A DNA stretch of 45,700 bases from Bacteroidota bacterium. Lineage in GTDB: Bacteria > Bacteroidota > Ignavibacteria > UBA10030 > SZUA-254. A program made the position numbers and the translations under genes. Positions 8,588 through 17,284 of the stretch are shown in pieces; positions within the stretch are counted from its first letter, which is position 1, and the number at the start of each line of letters is the position of its first letter. The DNA lies in NCBI GenBank assembly GCA_030019075.1, contig JASEHD010000008.1, positions 1 to 45,700 on the forward strand, given 5' to 3'. Below the pieces are notes generated by a model that saw nothing but the letters and a program-made list of their open reading frames with translations, ran no database searches and was not told the origin of the DNA.

Positions 8588-9409
8588 ATGAATAAAATAA
8601 AAAATATAAAACTCCTTAATACGGTCTTAAACACAATTCTAATCCTGATAAGTGGATGCACTTCAGTAGATGATCCATTCGATTATAAAGCCGACACAAT
8701 AGTTGAATGCATCCTTTACGTAAATGAAAGCATAGACACATTAAAACTCCACCGTACAATGCCCGTTGATCAAAAATATAATAAAGCAGAAGCCGGGATT
8801 GGAAATGCAAGTGTAAAAATATTTTCGGTGGCTGGAGATACAATATACATGCTGCCTGCGAAAGGGAAACCGGGCTCGTATTACGATCCGACCAGAACAA
8901 CAGTCCGACCAGCCACACAATATTATCTCGAGATTGATTACCCCGGCGGTAAACAGATAACCGGCGCCACAATCACTCCTGATACATTCACTGTTTTACC
9001 GCCTAAGTATCGTGTTGTAACTTATCTATACGATACAAACATCGTAAGATGGACTATATCAAACCATGCCGCAGCATATTTAATTCTCGTATCGAACATC
9101 GAATTCGTTAGAACTAAAATCGAGCGAGATCAAGATCTTTTGCCAGATAATCAATATAACAATAAGGAAGCGCCAACCATATGGACGTTTACACTCGGAA
9201 CATCCACACCGCTTTATCCCTGGCTATATAATTATTATGGTATTCATGAAATAACAATTACTGCAATGGATAATAATCTCTACGATTACGTATGGACGAT
9301 GTATCAGGATAAGATGAGATTAAATGAGCCGTCATTTCATCTCAATAATGCTATCGGTTTCTTTGGCTCTGGTGTGAGACGGGATTTTATTTATGAAATC
9401 CAGAAGTGA
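8588..9409 (+). CDS. DUF4249-like outer-membrane lipoprotein
   Basis: The start is set at the ATG at 8588 rather than at 8564, because that gives a clean lipoprotein signal peptide with lipobox ISGC and lipidated Cys24. The mature part is beta-rich, with the 'VECILYVNES' opening and 'GSYYDPTR...YYLEIDYPGGKQITGATITPDTF' pattern that I associate with the DUF4249 family of Bacteroidota. Length is 273 residues. It directly follows the TonB-dependent receptor and is likely to be its surface or periplasmic companion; the exact role is unknown for the family. Confidence 0.75.
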   Translation: MNKIKNIKLLNTVLNTILILISGCTSVDDPFDYKADTIVECILYVNESIDTLKLHRTMPVDQKYNKAEAGIGNASVKIFSVAGDTIYMLPAKGKPGSYYDPTRTTVRPATQYYLEIDYPGGKQITGATITPDTFTVLPPKYRVVTYLYDTNIVRWTISNHAAAYLILVSNIEFVRTKIERDQDLLPDNQYNNKEAPTIWTFTLGTSTPLYPWLYNYYGIHEITITAMDNNLYDYVWTMYQDKMRLNEPSFHLNNAIGFFGSGVRRDFIYEIQK

Positions 9410-9525
9410 TCTATAATTGAAATAACAAAATACCTCACTAAAAACATTATCAAGAATCAGAAAGAAATCAAAATTAAGATAACATAATTATAAATTCAAA
9501 CTAACAAACCAAAAAGGGGTCTTTT

Positions 9526-10971
9526 ATGATAGTAAAACTTTCGAACGGGAAAGAAATTCCTATTGAAATGCACAAGGTACGGATAGTGCAAAAAGCCAAT
9601 CTCCTATCTGCCGATGAACGGCTGAAGGCAATCGAAGAAGGCGGGTATAATACATTCTCACTGCGTACAAGAGATATATTCCTTGATATGCTTACAGATA
9701 GCGGAACGAATGCAATGAGCGACAATCAGCTTGCTGCTATGATGGTCTCGGACGATGCTTATGCAGGAGGCGAAAGCTACTACAAGTTAGCTGATGCTGT
9801 TAAAGATGTTTTGAAGTTTAATTATCTCTTGCCTGTACATCAGGGAAGAGCTGCCGAGCATCTCCTTGCAAAAGTGTTCGTCAAGCCGGGGGATGTTGTA
9901 CCGATGAACTACCATTTCACAACAACTAAAGTTCACTTCGAGCTGGCGGGTGGAACTGTCCTCGAAATTTATACCGATGAAGCTCTAAATACTCAAAGCA
10001 CGTTCCCATTCAAAGGAAATTTGGACATACAGAAGTTCAAAGATATTATCCAGAAATACGGATCGAAAAAAGTTCCATTCATAAGAATGGAAGCAACAAC
10101 AAATCTTATCGGCGGTCAGCCATTCTCGATCGAAAATCTTAAAGAAGTAAAAAAGTTTGCTTCGGATAATAATATCCCGCTTGTATTCGATGGGAGTTTG
10201 ATTTCGGAGAATGCTTATTTCATCAAGCAACGTGAAAAGGGATATGAAAATAAATCAATCCAAGAAATCATTTGGGAATTGATGAGCTATGCAGATATCT
10301 TCTATCTCTCAGGAAGGAAAAGCACATGCGTGCGCGGCGGTTTCATTGCGACAAACAATAAAAAATATTTTGAAGATTTTAAAGTATGGCTGCCAGTATA
10401 TGAGGGCTTCTTAACTTACGGTGGTATGTCGAGTAAGGAAATAGAAGCAATGGCGGTTGGACTCAGAGAAATGACCGATATAAACGTAGCGGGCAGCTCT
10501 GCTGAGTTCGTCAAATACTTTGCAGAAAGATGTATCGAACAAAACATTCCGGTCGTTACGCCGCCCGGCGGATTGGCTTGTCACATAGATGCTAAACGAT
10601 TCTTACCTCATATTCCTCAGTCACAATACATTGCAGGAGCGTTGTCAGCCGCTATTTATATCGCTTCCGGTGTGAGAAGTATGGAACGAGGTACAGTATC
10701 GATGGAACGTGACAAAGATGGAAACGAAGTTTACGCCGATTTAGAATTAGCTCGGCTTGCAGTGCCGCGAAGAGTCTATACCATGTCGCAGATAGAATAT
10801 GTCGTTGATCGACTTTCTTGGCTGTTAAAAAATCGTAACTTAGTTGGCGGACTTAAATTCATAGAAGAGCCGCCGGTACTGAGATTTTTCTTCGGTAAAT
10901 TGGCAGCTTTGGATGGATGGGGTAAAAAATTGCTGGATGCGTATAAGAGGGATTTTGGAACTGGGTATTAA
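9526..10971 (+). CDS. PLP-dependent beta-eliminating lyase (tryptophanase / tyrosine phenol-lyase family)
   Basis: The 481-residue enzyme aligns by eye along its whole length with tryptophanase and tyrosine phenol-lyase: YNTFSLRTRDIFLDMLTDSGTNAMS, the HQGRAAEHLL phosphate-binding region, Asp222 for the pyridine nitrogen and Lys265 (SGRK) for the Schiff base. It has FTTT where tyrosine phenol-lyase has its Thr (tryptophanase has Asp), and SMERG with Arg388 where tyrosine phenol-lyase has its substrate-binding Arg. However, the family's DATR/DAAR motif is DGSL, so the Arg near PLP is Leu225. The expected reaction is release of pyruvate and ammonia from an aromatic amino acid; which one is uncertain. 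A good ribosome site (AAAAGGGG) precedes the ATG. Confidence 0.85.
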   Translation: MIVKLSNGKEIPIEMHKVRIVQKANLLSADERLKAIEEGGYNTFSLRTRDIFLDMLTDSGTNAMSDNQLAAMMVSDDAYAGGESYYKLADAVKDVLKFNYLLPVHQGRAAEHLLAKVFVKPGDVVPMNYHFTTTKVHFELAGGTVLEIYTDEALNTQSTFPFKGNLDIQKFKDIIQKYGSKKVPFIRMEATTNLIGGQPFSIENLKEVKKFASDNNIPLVFDGSLISENAYFIKQREKGYENKSIQEIIWELMSYADIFYLSGRKSTCVRGGFIATNNKKYFEDFKVWLPVYEGFLTYGGMSSKEIEAMAVGLREMTDINVAGSSAEFVKYFAERCIEQNIPVVTPPGGLACHIDAKRFLPHIPQSQYIAGALSAAIYIASGVRSMERGTVSMERDKDGNEVYADLELARLAVPRRVYTMSQIEYVVDRLSWLLKNRNLVGGLKFIEEPPVLRFFFGKLAALDGWGKKLLDAYKRDFGTGY

Positions 10972-11008
10972 ATTCACTCTATAACCTTACGAAGGTACAT
11001 CCTTTACG

Positions 11009-11049
11009 GAGTTTACACTGAACGAAGTAAATGTGTTCAGTGTAAACTC
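11009..11049. terminator. Hairpin between the lyase and the FmdB-like gene
   Basis: Perfect 15-bp inverted repeat: GAGTTTACACTGAAC (11009-11023) and its reverse complement at 11035-11049, with an 11-base loop. It lies between convergent genes, as expected for a bidirectional terminator, but there is no long T-run next to the stem on the plus strand. Confidence 0.55.
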
Positions 11050-11059
11050 TTCGCAAGGT

Positions 11060-11377
11060 TCAATCTTTTTTTGAAGAATCGCCTGATCGCTTCGACGAGT
11101 CATGCGATTTCGTTTCCGCTTTGGATTCTGACTTTGTTTCAGATTTAGGTTTTGTATCGGTTTTCTCTTCTTTTTTATGATGGGACGATGATTTCCCTTT
11201 GTAATCGGTGATGTAAAAACCACTTCCCTTAAAGATCAAACTACCCCCACCTCCAATCATCTTTACCTATGAATGCTTCTTGCAAGATGGACACAAGACC
11301 AGTGCGTCTTCAGACATTGTTTGTAATTCTTCAAACTCGTGTTTACATGATTTACATTTATAATGATAAGTTGGCAT
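11060..11377 (-). pseudogene. FmdB-family zinc-ribbon protein, interrupted by an in-frame TAG
   Basis: Reading from the ATG at 11377 gives MPTYHYKCKSCKHEFEEL with Cys8/Cys11 and Cys29/Cys32, the CxxC pairs of the FmdB/CxxC_CXXC_SSSS zinc-ribbon family. The family's GGGGSLIFKGSGFYITDYK segment and a Ser/Lys/Glu-rich tail follow. Codon 37 is TAG (11267-11269), in the same frame, at a position that is normally hydrophobic, often Leu. The ORF track reports only the part after the stop (11060-11260). Apart from this codon the gene is complete at 105 codons. It is either a recent nonsense mutant, an assembly error or a read-through codon. The cellular role of the family is poorly defined; it is a putative regulatory protein. 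Confidence 0.85.
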
Positions 11378-11382
11378 ATTTT

Positions 11383-11411
11383 GATTTCGGATTTCGGATT
11401 TCAGATTTTAG
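11383..11411. repeat. Short tandem repeat GATTTCG
   Basis: Three imperfect tandem copies of a 7-8 base unit (GATTTCG/GATTTCA) lie just upstream of the FmdB-like gene. The unit overlaps the CGATTTC-type core of the dispersed hairpins, so it may be a decayed relative of them. Confidence 0.45.
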
Positions 11412-11472
11412 AATTAACAAATATACTTAGATATTGATGGATAAACAACTTCTTTGGTTTTCAAAAATATTT

Positions 11473-11503
11473 TTTGTAAAATGTAACAGTTATTATCATT
11501 TTG
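11473..11503 (+). promoter_or_regulatory. Candidate Bacteroidota-type promoter for the aminotransferase-PEPCK operon
   Basis: TTTG at 11473-11476, a 19-base spacer, then TCATTTTG at 11496-11503 differs by one base from the -7 consensus TAnnTTTG of Bacteroidota sigma factors. It lies about 57 bases before the ATG at 11560. The surrounding sequence also repeats TTGTAA-type words, which could be an operator. Confidence 0.4.
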
Positions 11504-11559
11504 TAACATTGTTCTTATTATTTTCCCTAAGTATCAAGAAAGATGAGGTCAATTAATAA

Positions 11560-12777
11560 ATGAATGTAAGTCAACTGGCACGTTCAATAGCTGAATCGCC
11601 GACCCTGAAACTTAACGAGGAAGCTCGTTTGCTGAAAGATAAAGGCGAAGCAGTTATTCACCTTGGTGCGGGTGAACCAAAAAATAAAGCTCCAATTAAC
11701 GCCATCCTGAGTTCCGCAGCAAAACTCAATACCGGCGACGTGAAATACACTCCCGCCGACGGCACTCCCTCACTCAAAAAAGCAATCATCAGGTACACTG
11801 AAGAAAACTACGATAAAATGGTTGCGCCCGAAAATATTATCGTCTCTGCCGGCGCAAAGCAATCTGTTTTTAATCTTCTCTTCACTTTGCTAAATCCTCA
11901 AGAAGAAGTTATCATCCTTGCACCATACTGGGTTAGTTACCCGGAAATGGTGCGCATGTGTTACGGAGTTCCCGTTATTGTTACACCCGATGACGGCTCG
12001 TTCCATCCACGAATGAAAGACATCGAACAAAAAGTCAGCTCATACACTAAAGCGATAATCATTAATAGTCCGAACAATCCATCAGGGATAATGTATAAAG
12101 AAGAATTTACAGCGGAGATAGTAGAATTCTGTGAACGTAAAGGAATTTACTGCATCATGGATGATATTTATCATAAATTGATATTTGATGGTAGAAAACC
12201 AATTTCTGCATACAAGTATACAAGGAATACTTTAGAAAATTCTAAAGTCATAGTTGTGAATGGTATCTCGAAACTTTACGGTATGACCGGCTTCAGAATC
12301 GGCTGGGCGGTTGCGCCAAAAGCGTTAACTGAAATTATGACAAACGTTCAGGGACAAATCACAACAACAACTTCAGTAATTCTTCAAGCGGCGGCCGAGG
12401 GAGCGCTGATGGGGATTCAAAGTATTGTCGAGGGATTACGTTTGATGATTGAAAATCACCGAAATGTGATGATGCAAGAGCTTCATTCGTTTACTGGAAT
12501 CAAAACAACAAAGCCAGATGGAACGTTTTACTGTTTGCCTGATTTCAGTGCGTATAACAAAAACTCACTTGAGCTTTCGAAATTCTTGTTAAAGAAAGCG
12601 CTCGTTGTTACAGTTCCCGGAAAAGAATTCGGAATGGAAGGTTACCTGCGTTTAAGTTACTGCGGCTCGATAAAAGAAATCAAGCAAGGTATTGAACGCA
12701 TCAAGTGGGCGCTCGATCCAAATTCACCAAATGAAATATTTATTGGCGAACGTAAATTAGTGAGGGATTGGTTATGA
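11560..12777 (+). CDS. Class I/II PLP aminotransferase, aspartate aminotransferase-like
   Basis: This 405-residue fold-type I aminotransferase has all the usual marks: YTPADGTPSLKKAI, SAGAKQS, APYWVSYPEM, NSPNNPSG, DDIYHKL, and the PLP lysine in NGISKLYGMTGFRIGW. It resembles prokaryotic type Ib aspartate aminotransferases, and a second member of the same family is encoded at 19444-20646. Its stop overlaps the ATG of PEP carboxykinase (ATGA at 12774), so the two are translationally coupled. The context suggests that it makes oxaloacetate from aspartate (or the reverse) and passes it to the carboxykinase. Substrate specificity is inferred, not proven. Confidence 0.85.
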   Translation: MNVSQLARSIAESPTLKLNEEARLLKDKGEAVIHLGAGEPKNKAPINAILSSAAKLNTGDVKYTPADGTPSLKKAIIRYTEENYDKMVAPENIIVSAGAKQSVFNLLFTLLNPQEEVIILAPYWVSYPEMVRMCYGVPVIVTPDDGSFHPRMKDIEQKVSSYTKAIIINSPNNPSGIMYKEEFTAEIVEFCERKGIYCIMDDIYHKLIFDGRKPISAYKYTRNTLENSKVIVVNGISKLYGMTGFRIGWAVAPKALTEIMTNVQGQITTTTSVILQAAAEGALMGIQSIVEGLRLMIENHRNVMMQELHSFTGIKTTKPDGTFYCLPDFSAYNKNSLELSKFLLKKALVVTVPGKEFGMEGYLRLSYCGSIKEIKQGIERIKWALDPNSPNEIFIGERKLVRDWL

Positions 12778-14414
12778 ACAATTTACTGAATATCAAAACA
12801 CCTGCTCAAGATCAAGCCAAAGCTCTGAAAAGCGATTACGGACTTGAGAACCATGGCCTCACAAATTTAAATACCGTCTATTGGAATTTACCGACAGAAG
12901 CTCTTTACGAAGAAATAACTTTCCGCGGTGAAGCGCGAATTTCCAAATTAGGTCCGATAATCGCGCATACAGGCAAACACACCGGACGCTCCGCAAATGA
13001 TAAGTTTGTTGTAAAGGAGCCTTCAACGCAGGATAAAGTGTGGTGGGGCGAATACAACCGACCTTTCAATCAGGATAAGTTCAACGAAGTCCACAGCCGC
13101 TTGCAAGGATTCTTACAAGGTAGAGATATATTTGTGCAGGATTGCTATGCAGGAGCTGATGAGGAATACCGTTTACCAATTCGCATTATTACAGAAAAAG
13201 CATGGCACAGTGCATTTGCTCGCAACATGTTTATTCTTCCCAAAACAGCCGAAGAATACAAACGGCACGTTCCCGATTTCACAATCATTTCGATACCATC
13301 TTTCAAAGGACTTCCGCAAATAGATGGTACTGCAACTGAAACGTTTATACTTTTAAACTTCGAGCAGAAGATAGGCATTATTGGCAACACCGCATACGGC
13401 GGCGAGATTAAAAAATCAATCTTCACAGTCATGAATTTCTTATTGCCGTTGGATGGGGTGATGCCGATGCACTGTTCTGCGAATATCGGAAAAGAAAAAG
13501 ACACCGCGCTCTTCTTCGGATTATCGGGCACTGGTAAAACAACGCTGTCGGCTGATCCGAACCGCGGACTAATCGGCGACGACGAGCATGGCTGGAGCGA
13601 TGAAGGCATCTTCAATTTCGAAGGTGGTTGTTACGCGAAAGTTATCGCCCTCTCCCCCACTGCCGAGCCGCAGATTTACGCCTGCACACAAAAGTTCGGA
13701 ACAATTTTGGAGAACGTTGTTTACGATCCGATTACTCGCAAAATTGATTTGGATGATGCAACGATTACAGAGAACACGCGCGCATCATATCCACTCGAAT
13801 TTATAGATAACGCAGTACCCGAAAAAATAGGCGGGCATCCAAAGAACATCATTCTATTAACATGCGACGGTCTTGGAGTACTTCCGCCGATAGCGAAGCT
13901 TTCACCAGATCAGGCGATGTATCAGTTCATTTCCGGTTACACAACAAAAGTTGCAGGAACAGAGATGGGACTTGGTAAAGAACCGGAGTTGACATTCAGC
14001 GCGTGCTTTGGCGCTCCATTCATGGTACATCATCCAGCCGTTTATGCCGACTTACTAAAACGGAAAATGCTGAAGTATGGCGCTCACTGCTGGTTGGTAA
14101 ACACCGGTTGGGTTGGTGGACCGTATGGTGTTGGCAAGCGCATAAGCATAAAGTACACTCGGCAATTATTGAACGCGGCACTTAGTGGTGAATTGCTGAA
14201 GGTTAAGTTTAAAAAAGATCCACTCTTTGGTTTCGAAGTTCCTGAAACCTGCGGAGATATACCGCAAAATGTTCTTAATCCTGCATCATCATGGCACAGC
14301 AAAGAAGCACACATGACGAAATACAAGCAACTTGCGAGTAGGTTCATCGAGAACTTCAAGAAGTACGAAGCTGGTTGTCCGCAAGAAGTGATTAAAGCGG
14401 GACCAAAGGTGTAA
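12774..14414 (+). CDS. pckA: Phosphoenolpyruvate carboxykinase (ATP)
   Basis: The ATG at 12774 is chosen over the TTG at 12768 in the track because it is preceded by GAGGGA and forms an ATGA overlap with the aminotransferase stop. The 546-residue product has the P-loop GLSGTGKTTLSAD with Lys255, the metal-binding IGDDEHGWSDEGIFNFEGG segment, and the HTGKHTGRSANDKFVV and NTGWVGGPYGVGKR motifs of the ATP-dependent enzyme. It interconverts oxaloacetate and PEP with CO2 and ATP in the cytoplasm. The neighbours (aminotransferase upstream, malic enzyme downstream) point to control of the PEP-pyruvate-oxaloacetate node. Confidence 0.97.
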   Translation: MNNLLNIKTPAQDQAKALKSDYGLENHGLTNLNTVYWNLPTEALYEEITFRGEARISKLGPIIAHTGKHTGRSANDKFVVKEPSTQDKVWWGEYNRPFNQDKFNEVHSRLQGFLQGRDIFVQDCYAGADEEYRLPIRIITEKAWHSAFARNMFILPKTAEEYKRHVPDFTIISIPSFKGLPQIDGTATETFILLNFEQKIGIIGNTAYGGEIKKSIFTVMNFLLPLDGVMPMHCSANIGKEKDTALFFGLSGTGKTTLSADPNRGLIGDDEHGWSDEGIFNFEGGCYAKVIALSPTAEPQIYACTQKFGTILENVVYDPITRKIDLDDATITENTRASYPLEFIDNAVPEKIGGHPKNIILLTCDGLGVLPPIAKLSPDQAMYQFISGYTTKVAGTEMGLGKEPELTFSACFGAPFMVHHPAVYADLLKRKMLKYGAHCWLVNTGWVGGPYGVGKRISIKYTRQLLNAALSGELLKVKFKKDPLFGFEVPETCGDIPQNVLNPASSWHSKEAHMTKYKQLASRFIENFKKYEAGCPQEVIKAGPKV

Positions 14415-14447
14415 GAACTATGAGCAGGGAGCGTAGAGCATAGAGTA

Positions 14448-16172
14448 ATGAAAACATTTACAATAAAGATTGACCCTTTAACCGGAGAAGAATATTTTGA
14501 AGTTTATCTTCGCGGAAGGCAAATATTAAACGACCCACTTTTAAACAAGGCATCTGCATTCACTTTAGAAGAAAGAATGAATCTTGGCTTAGTCGGACTT
14601 TTACGATACGGTATTTAGGATATTGAAAATCAAGTGAACAGAAGTTTGGCTATGTATAGAAGAAAAACTGACGAACTCGAGCGATATATATTTCTTCAAG
14701 GATTGCTTGACCGGAATGAAATCCTTTTTTATCGTCTTCTGTGCGAACACATCATCGAAATGCTGCCCATCGTTTATACTCCTACAGTAGGACAAGCTTG
14801 TTTAAGGTTAAGCCACATAACGAAAAGATACCGTGGAATTTATATAAGTCCCTACAACGTCGCGAATATCGATAACATTTTTCAAAATAATGTGTCACTC
14901 CCGGATGTAAACTTGATAGTAGTAACCGACGGCGAAAGAATTCTTGGTTTAGGCGATTTGGGATCAGACGGCATGGGTATTCCAGTTGGTAAAATCAACC
15001 TCTACGTTGCCGCCGGCGGATTACATCCGGCTTGCTGTCTGCCAATTTGCCTTGACGTAGGAACGAACAACGAGCGGCTATTAAACGACCCGCTTTATCT
15101 CGGTTATCGCAATAAGAGATTAGGTGGACCTGAGTATTTCGATTTCATCGAGCGATTTATAATAGGTGTTAAACGAAATTTCCCGAATGCACTTTTACAG
15201 TGTGAAGATTTCGCAAAACATAAAGCATTTAAGTTACTCGAAAGATATCGAGACAGAATACTTTCTTTCAACGACGATATTCAGGGAACCGGTGCCGTGT
15301 CTTTAGCAGCTTTGACAACGGCGATGAAAATTAAAAAACAGCGCTTTAGCGACCAACGCTTTGTTGTTGTAGGCATGGGACAAGCCGGCTCGGGAATATG
15401 CGACAACATACTTGCAATGCTAAAAGAAGAATGGCTGACTGATAAAGAAGCGAGTAGTAAAATTTTTCCTTTCGACGTACCCGGATTATTGATGGAAGAT
15501 ACTCCAAACCTGGAAGCCTCGCAAAAACCTTTTGCAAAAAAACACTCGGCTGTTGCAAAATGGAAATTAGATTAACCAAACACTATAACGTTGATGGATG
15601 TTATAAGAAACACAAAAGCCACAGTACTGATAGGTGTAACGGCTACAAAAGGACTCTTCAACGAAGAGATTTTAAAGCAGATGGCAAATAATGATGAGCG
15701 TCCTGTAATATTTGCTTTATCGAATCCAACCTCAAAAACCGAATGCACTCCAGAAGAAGTTGCTATAGCAACGAATGGCAGAGGTATGGTTGCAACCGTA
15801 AGTCCTTTCCCGGAATTCGAGTATAATGGAAAAACATTTATCACATCTCAATGTAATAACATGTTTGTATTCCCCGGTGTTGGTTTAGGCGCGCTTGTAA
15901 GTAAATCTTCGAAGGTTACAAATAACATGTTCCTGAAAGCCAGTAAGGCTTTGAGTACTCTGGTAACCGAAGAGGAACGTAAACAGGGTATGTTGTTACC
16001 CAACCTGAACGATATAAGAAATGTTTCCTTACACGTTGCAAAAGCAGTCGCGATAGAGGCGCGTGAGGCAGGATTAGGAAGACTGTTAAACGATGACGAG
16101 CTTGAGCGGATCATTAAAAAGGCACAGTGGGAACCCCATTACTATCCATTCAGGCCAGGCAAAGCCGGGTAA
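14448..16172 (+). pseudogene. Malic enzyme, interrupted by in-frame TAG and TAA
   Basis: One continuous frame from the ATG at 14448 to the TAA at 16172 spells a full-length malic enzyme of about 575 codons. The N-terminus (GRQILNDPLLNKASAFTLEER), YTPTVGQACL, VTDGERILGLGDLG, CEDFAKHKAF, DDIQGTGAVSLAAL, the NAD(P)-binding VVVGMGQAGSG, and the C-terminal ALSNPTSKTECTPEEV and FPGVGLGALVSKS are all present and correctly spaced. Codon 57 is TAG (14616-14618) and codon 376 is TAA (15573-15575, in KWKLD*PNTITL, where the family usually has an acidic residue). The track therefore shows fragments at 14634-15575 and 15591-16172. Intact, it would decarboxylate malate to pyruvate. Two substitutions without any frameshift suggest recent decay or a sequence problem. 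Confidence 0.92.
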
Positions 16173-16221
16173 AACTTCCGATTTCTTACGCTGATCAAAA
16201 CTATTCAGAAATCGGAAGTTT
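16172..16221. repeat. Hairpin repeat with ACTTCCGATTT core, copy 2
   Basis: Perfect 15-bp inverted repeat: AAACTTCCGATTTCT (16172-16186) and its reverse complement at 16207-16221, with a 20-base spacer. It begins at the last base of the malic enzyme stop codon. The stem core and the spacer length match copy 1 at 6213-6262. Confidence 0.85.
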
Positions 16222-16237
16222 CAAACATATTATCGTA

Positions 16238-16293
16238 GAGACGATGCAGTGCATCGTCTCGCACTGTAGGTCGACGAGTCTAGTCGACCTACA
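16238..16293. repeat. Pair of adjacent palindromes
   Basis: First a 23-base palindrome (arm GAGACGATGCA, one-base centre, 16238-16260), then four bases later an 11-bp stem TGTAGGTCGAC with a 7-base loop (16265-16293). Both lie in the gap between the malic enzyme and the protease gene, directly after hairpin copy 2. They look like dispersed REP-type palindromes rather than terminators, since no T-run follows. Confidence 0.8.
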
Positions 16294-16333
16294 ATATGAT
16301 AGACGATCCTAAAAATATATCAGGAGATATAAA

Positions 16334-17227
16334 ATGAAACTCATACTCTATACTTTTTTAATCGGTATAATTAATATTTTACCTTTAGGAATATACAGAC
16401 ATAATGTTCCTATCGAAAAATATATGCAGTTAGCAAGAGAATCTAAATTTGACTGTGTTGGGAAAATTTTATATTACGAAAATGATAACTTAATTGAGGT
16501 TGGAAGTTGCGTTCTAATCGACAGTCAGTATGTATTGTCTGCAGCTCATTGTTTTATCGGTGAAAATACTAAGGATACCACAATTGATTATGATGGTAAA
16601 AAAATGAAGACGTACATTGTAACCGGTCAATATAAAAAAAGAACTGAGAAGTTTGTTTTCGAATTTAATAATAAAAGGTTCACCTCAAAAAGGATTGTTG
16701 TTCATGAAAAATACATGGCGGAGAACACTCACGATATTGCCTTGATAGAACTGAACGAACCTGTTAAAAACATATCATTTCCATTATTAAATAAAGAATT
16801 TAACGAGAAAGGAGACTCTGTTACCGGTGTTGGATTCGGAGTTTCTGGGCCTGCTAATAGACCTGAATTAGTAGATTCCTATGGAATCAAATTGGCAGGG
16901 ATGAATATTATTGATTCAATAGGCGGTTACATAGTAAATGGGCAATCAGCACTTCTTTTTACTGATTTCGATTCACCAGATAAACTTGAAGATTGTAATA
17001 AGATGGGCGATTCAGCCCCATTACCTTTTGAGTATTTTACCGGTGGCGGTGATAGTGGGGGAGGATTGTTCAGAGAACAAAATGAAACATTACAATTGAT
17101 AGGAATTTGTGTTGGCTCTCCAAAGGATATAAATATTTTGCTCAAGCATGGTTATTATTGCCAAATTTCATGTTGGACAAGAATATCCGTTTTTCGGGAA
17201 TGGATTACTCAAAACCAGAATAAATAA
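16334..17227 (+). CDS. Secreted trypsin-like (S1) serine protease
   Basis: The 297-residue protein begins with a hydrophobic signal sequence (about residues 1-20). The S1 catalytic triad is visible: His72 in LSAAHC, Asp134 in HDIALIEL and Ser241 in GGGDSGGGLF. Cys59 and Cys73 are placed for the usual disulfide next to the catalytic His. It is therefore an exported, probably active, chymotrypsin-fold peptidase; the physiological substrate is unknown. A ribosome site (AGGAGAT) precedes the ATG. The lower-GC, Lys/Asn-rich composition and the surrounding palindromes suggest an acquired gene. The next gene downstream, on the same strand, is a CD-NTase-like nucleotidyltransferase. Confidence 0.88.
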   Translation: MKLILYTFLIGIINILPLGIYRHNVPIEKYMQLARESKFDCVGKILYYENDNLIEVGSCVLIDSQYVLSAAHCFIGENTKDTTIDYDGKKMKTYIVTGQYKKRTEKFVFEFNNKRFTSKRIVVHEKYMAENTHDIALIELNEPVKNISFPLLNKEFNEKGDSVTGVGFGVSGPANRPELVDSYGIKLAGMNIIDSIGGYIVNGQSALLFTDFDSPDKLEDCNKMGDSAPLPFEYFTGGGDSGGGLFREQNETLQLIGICVGSPKDINILLKHGYYCQISCWTRISVFREWITQNQNK

Positions 17228-17284
17228 ATAAGAAGAACATTTGAACGGAATTGAAAAACGTGGGACGAACTTAAGGTCGTGATT

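Noticed and set aside
10987-11260. The two minus-strand ORFs (78 and 66 residues) in the track as separate genes
   Set aside because: The 66-residue ORF is the back half of the FmdB-like gene; the 78-residue one is its shadow in another frame.
14448-16172. Stop-codon reassignment as the explanation of all broken frames
   Set aside because: Malic enzyme is interrupted by both TAG and TAA, while both codons clearly terminate other genes here (for example TAA for pckA and TAG for the MotA-like gene).
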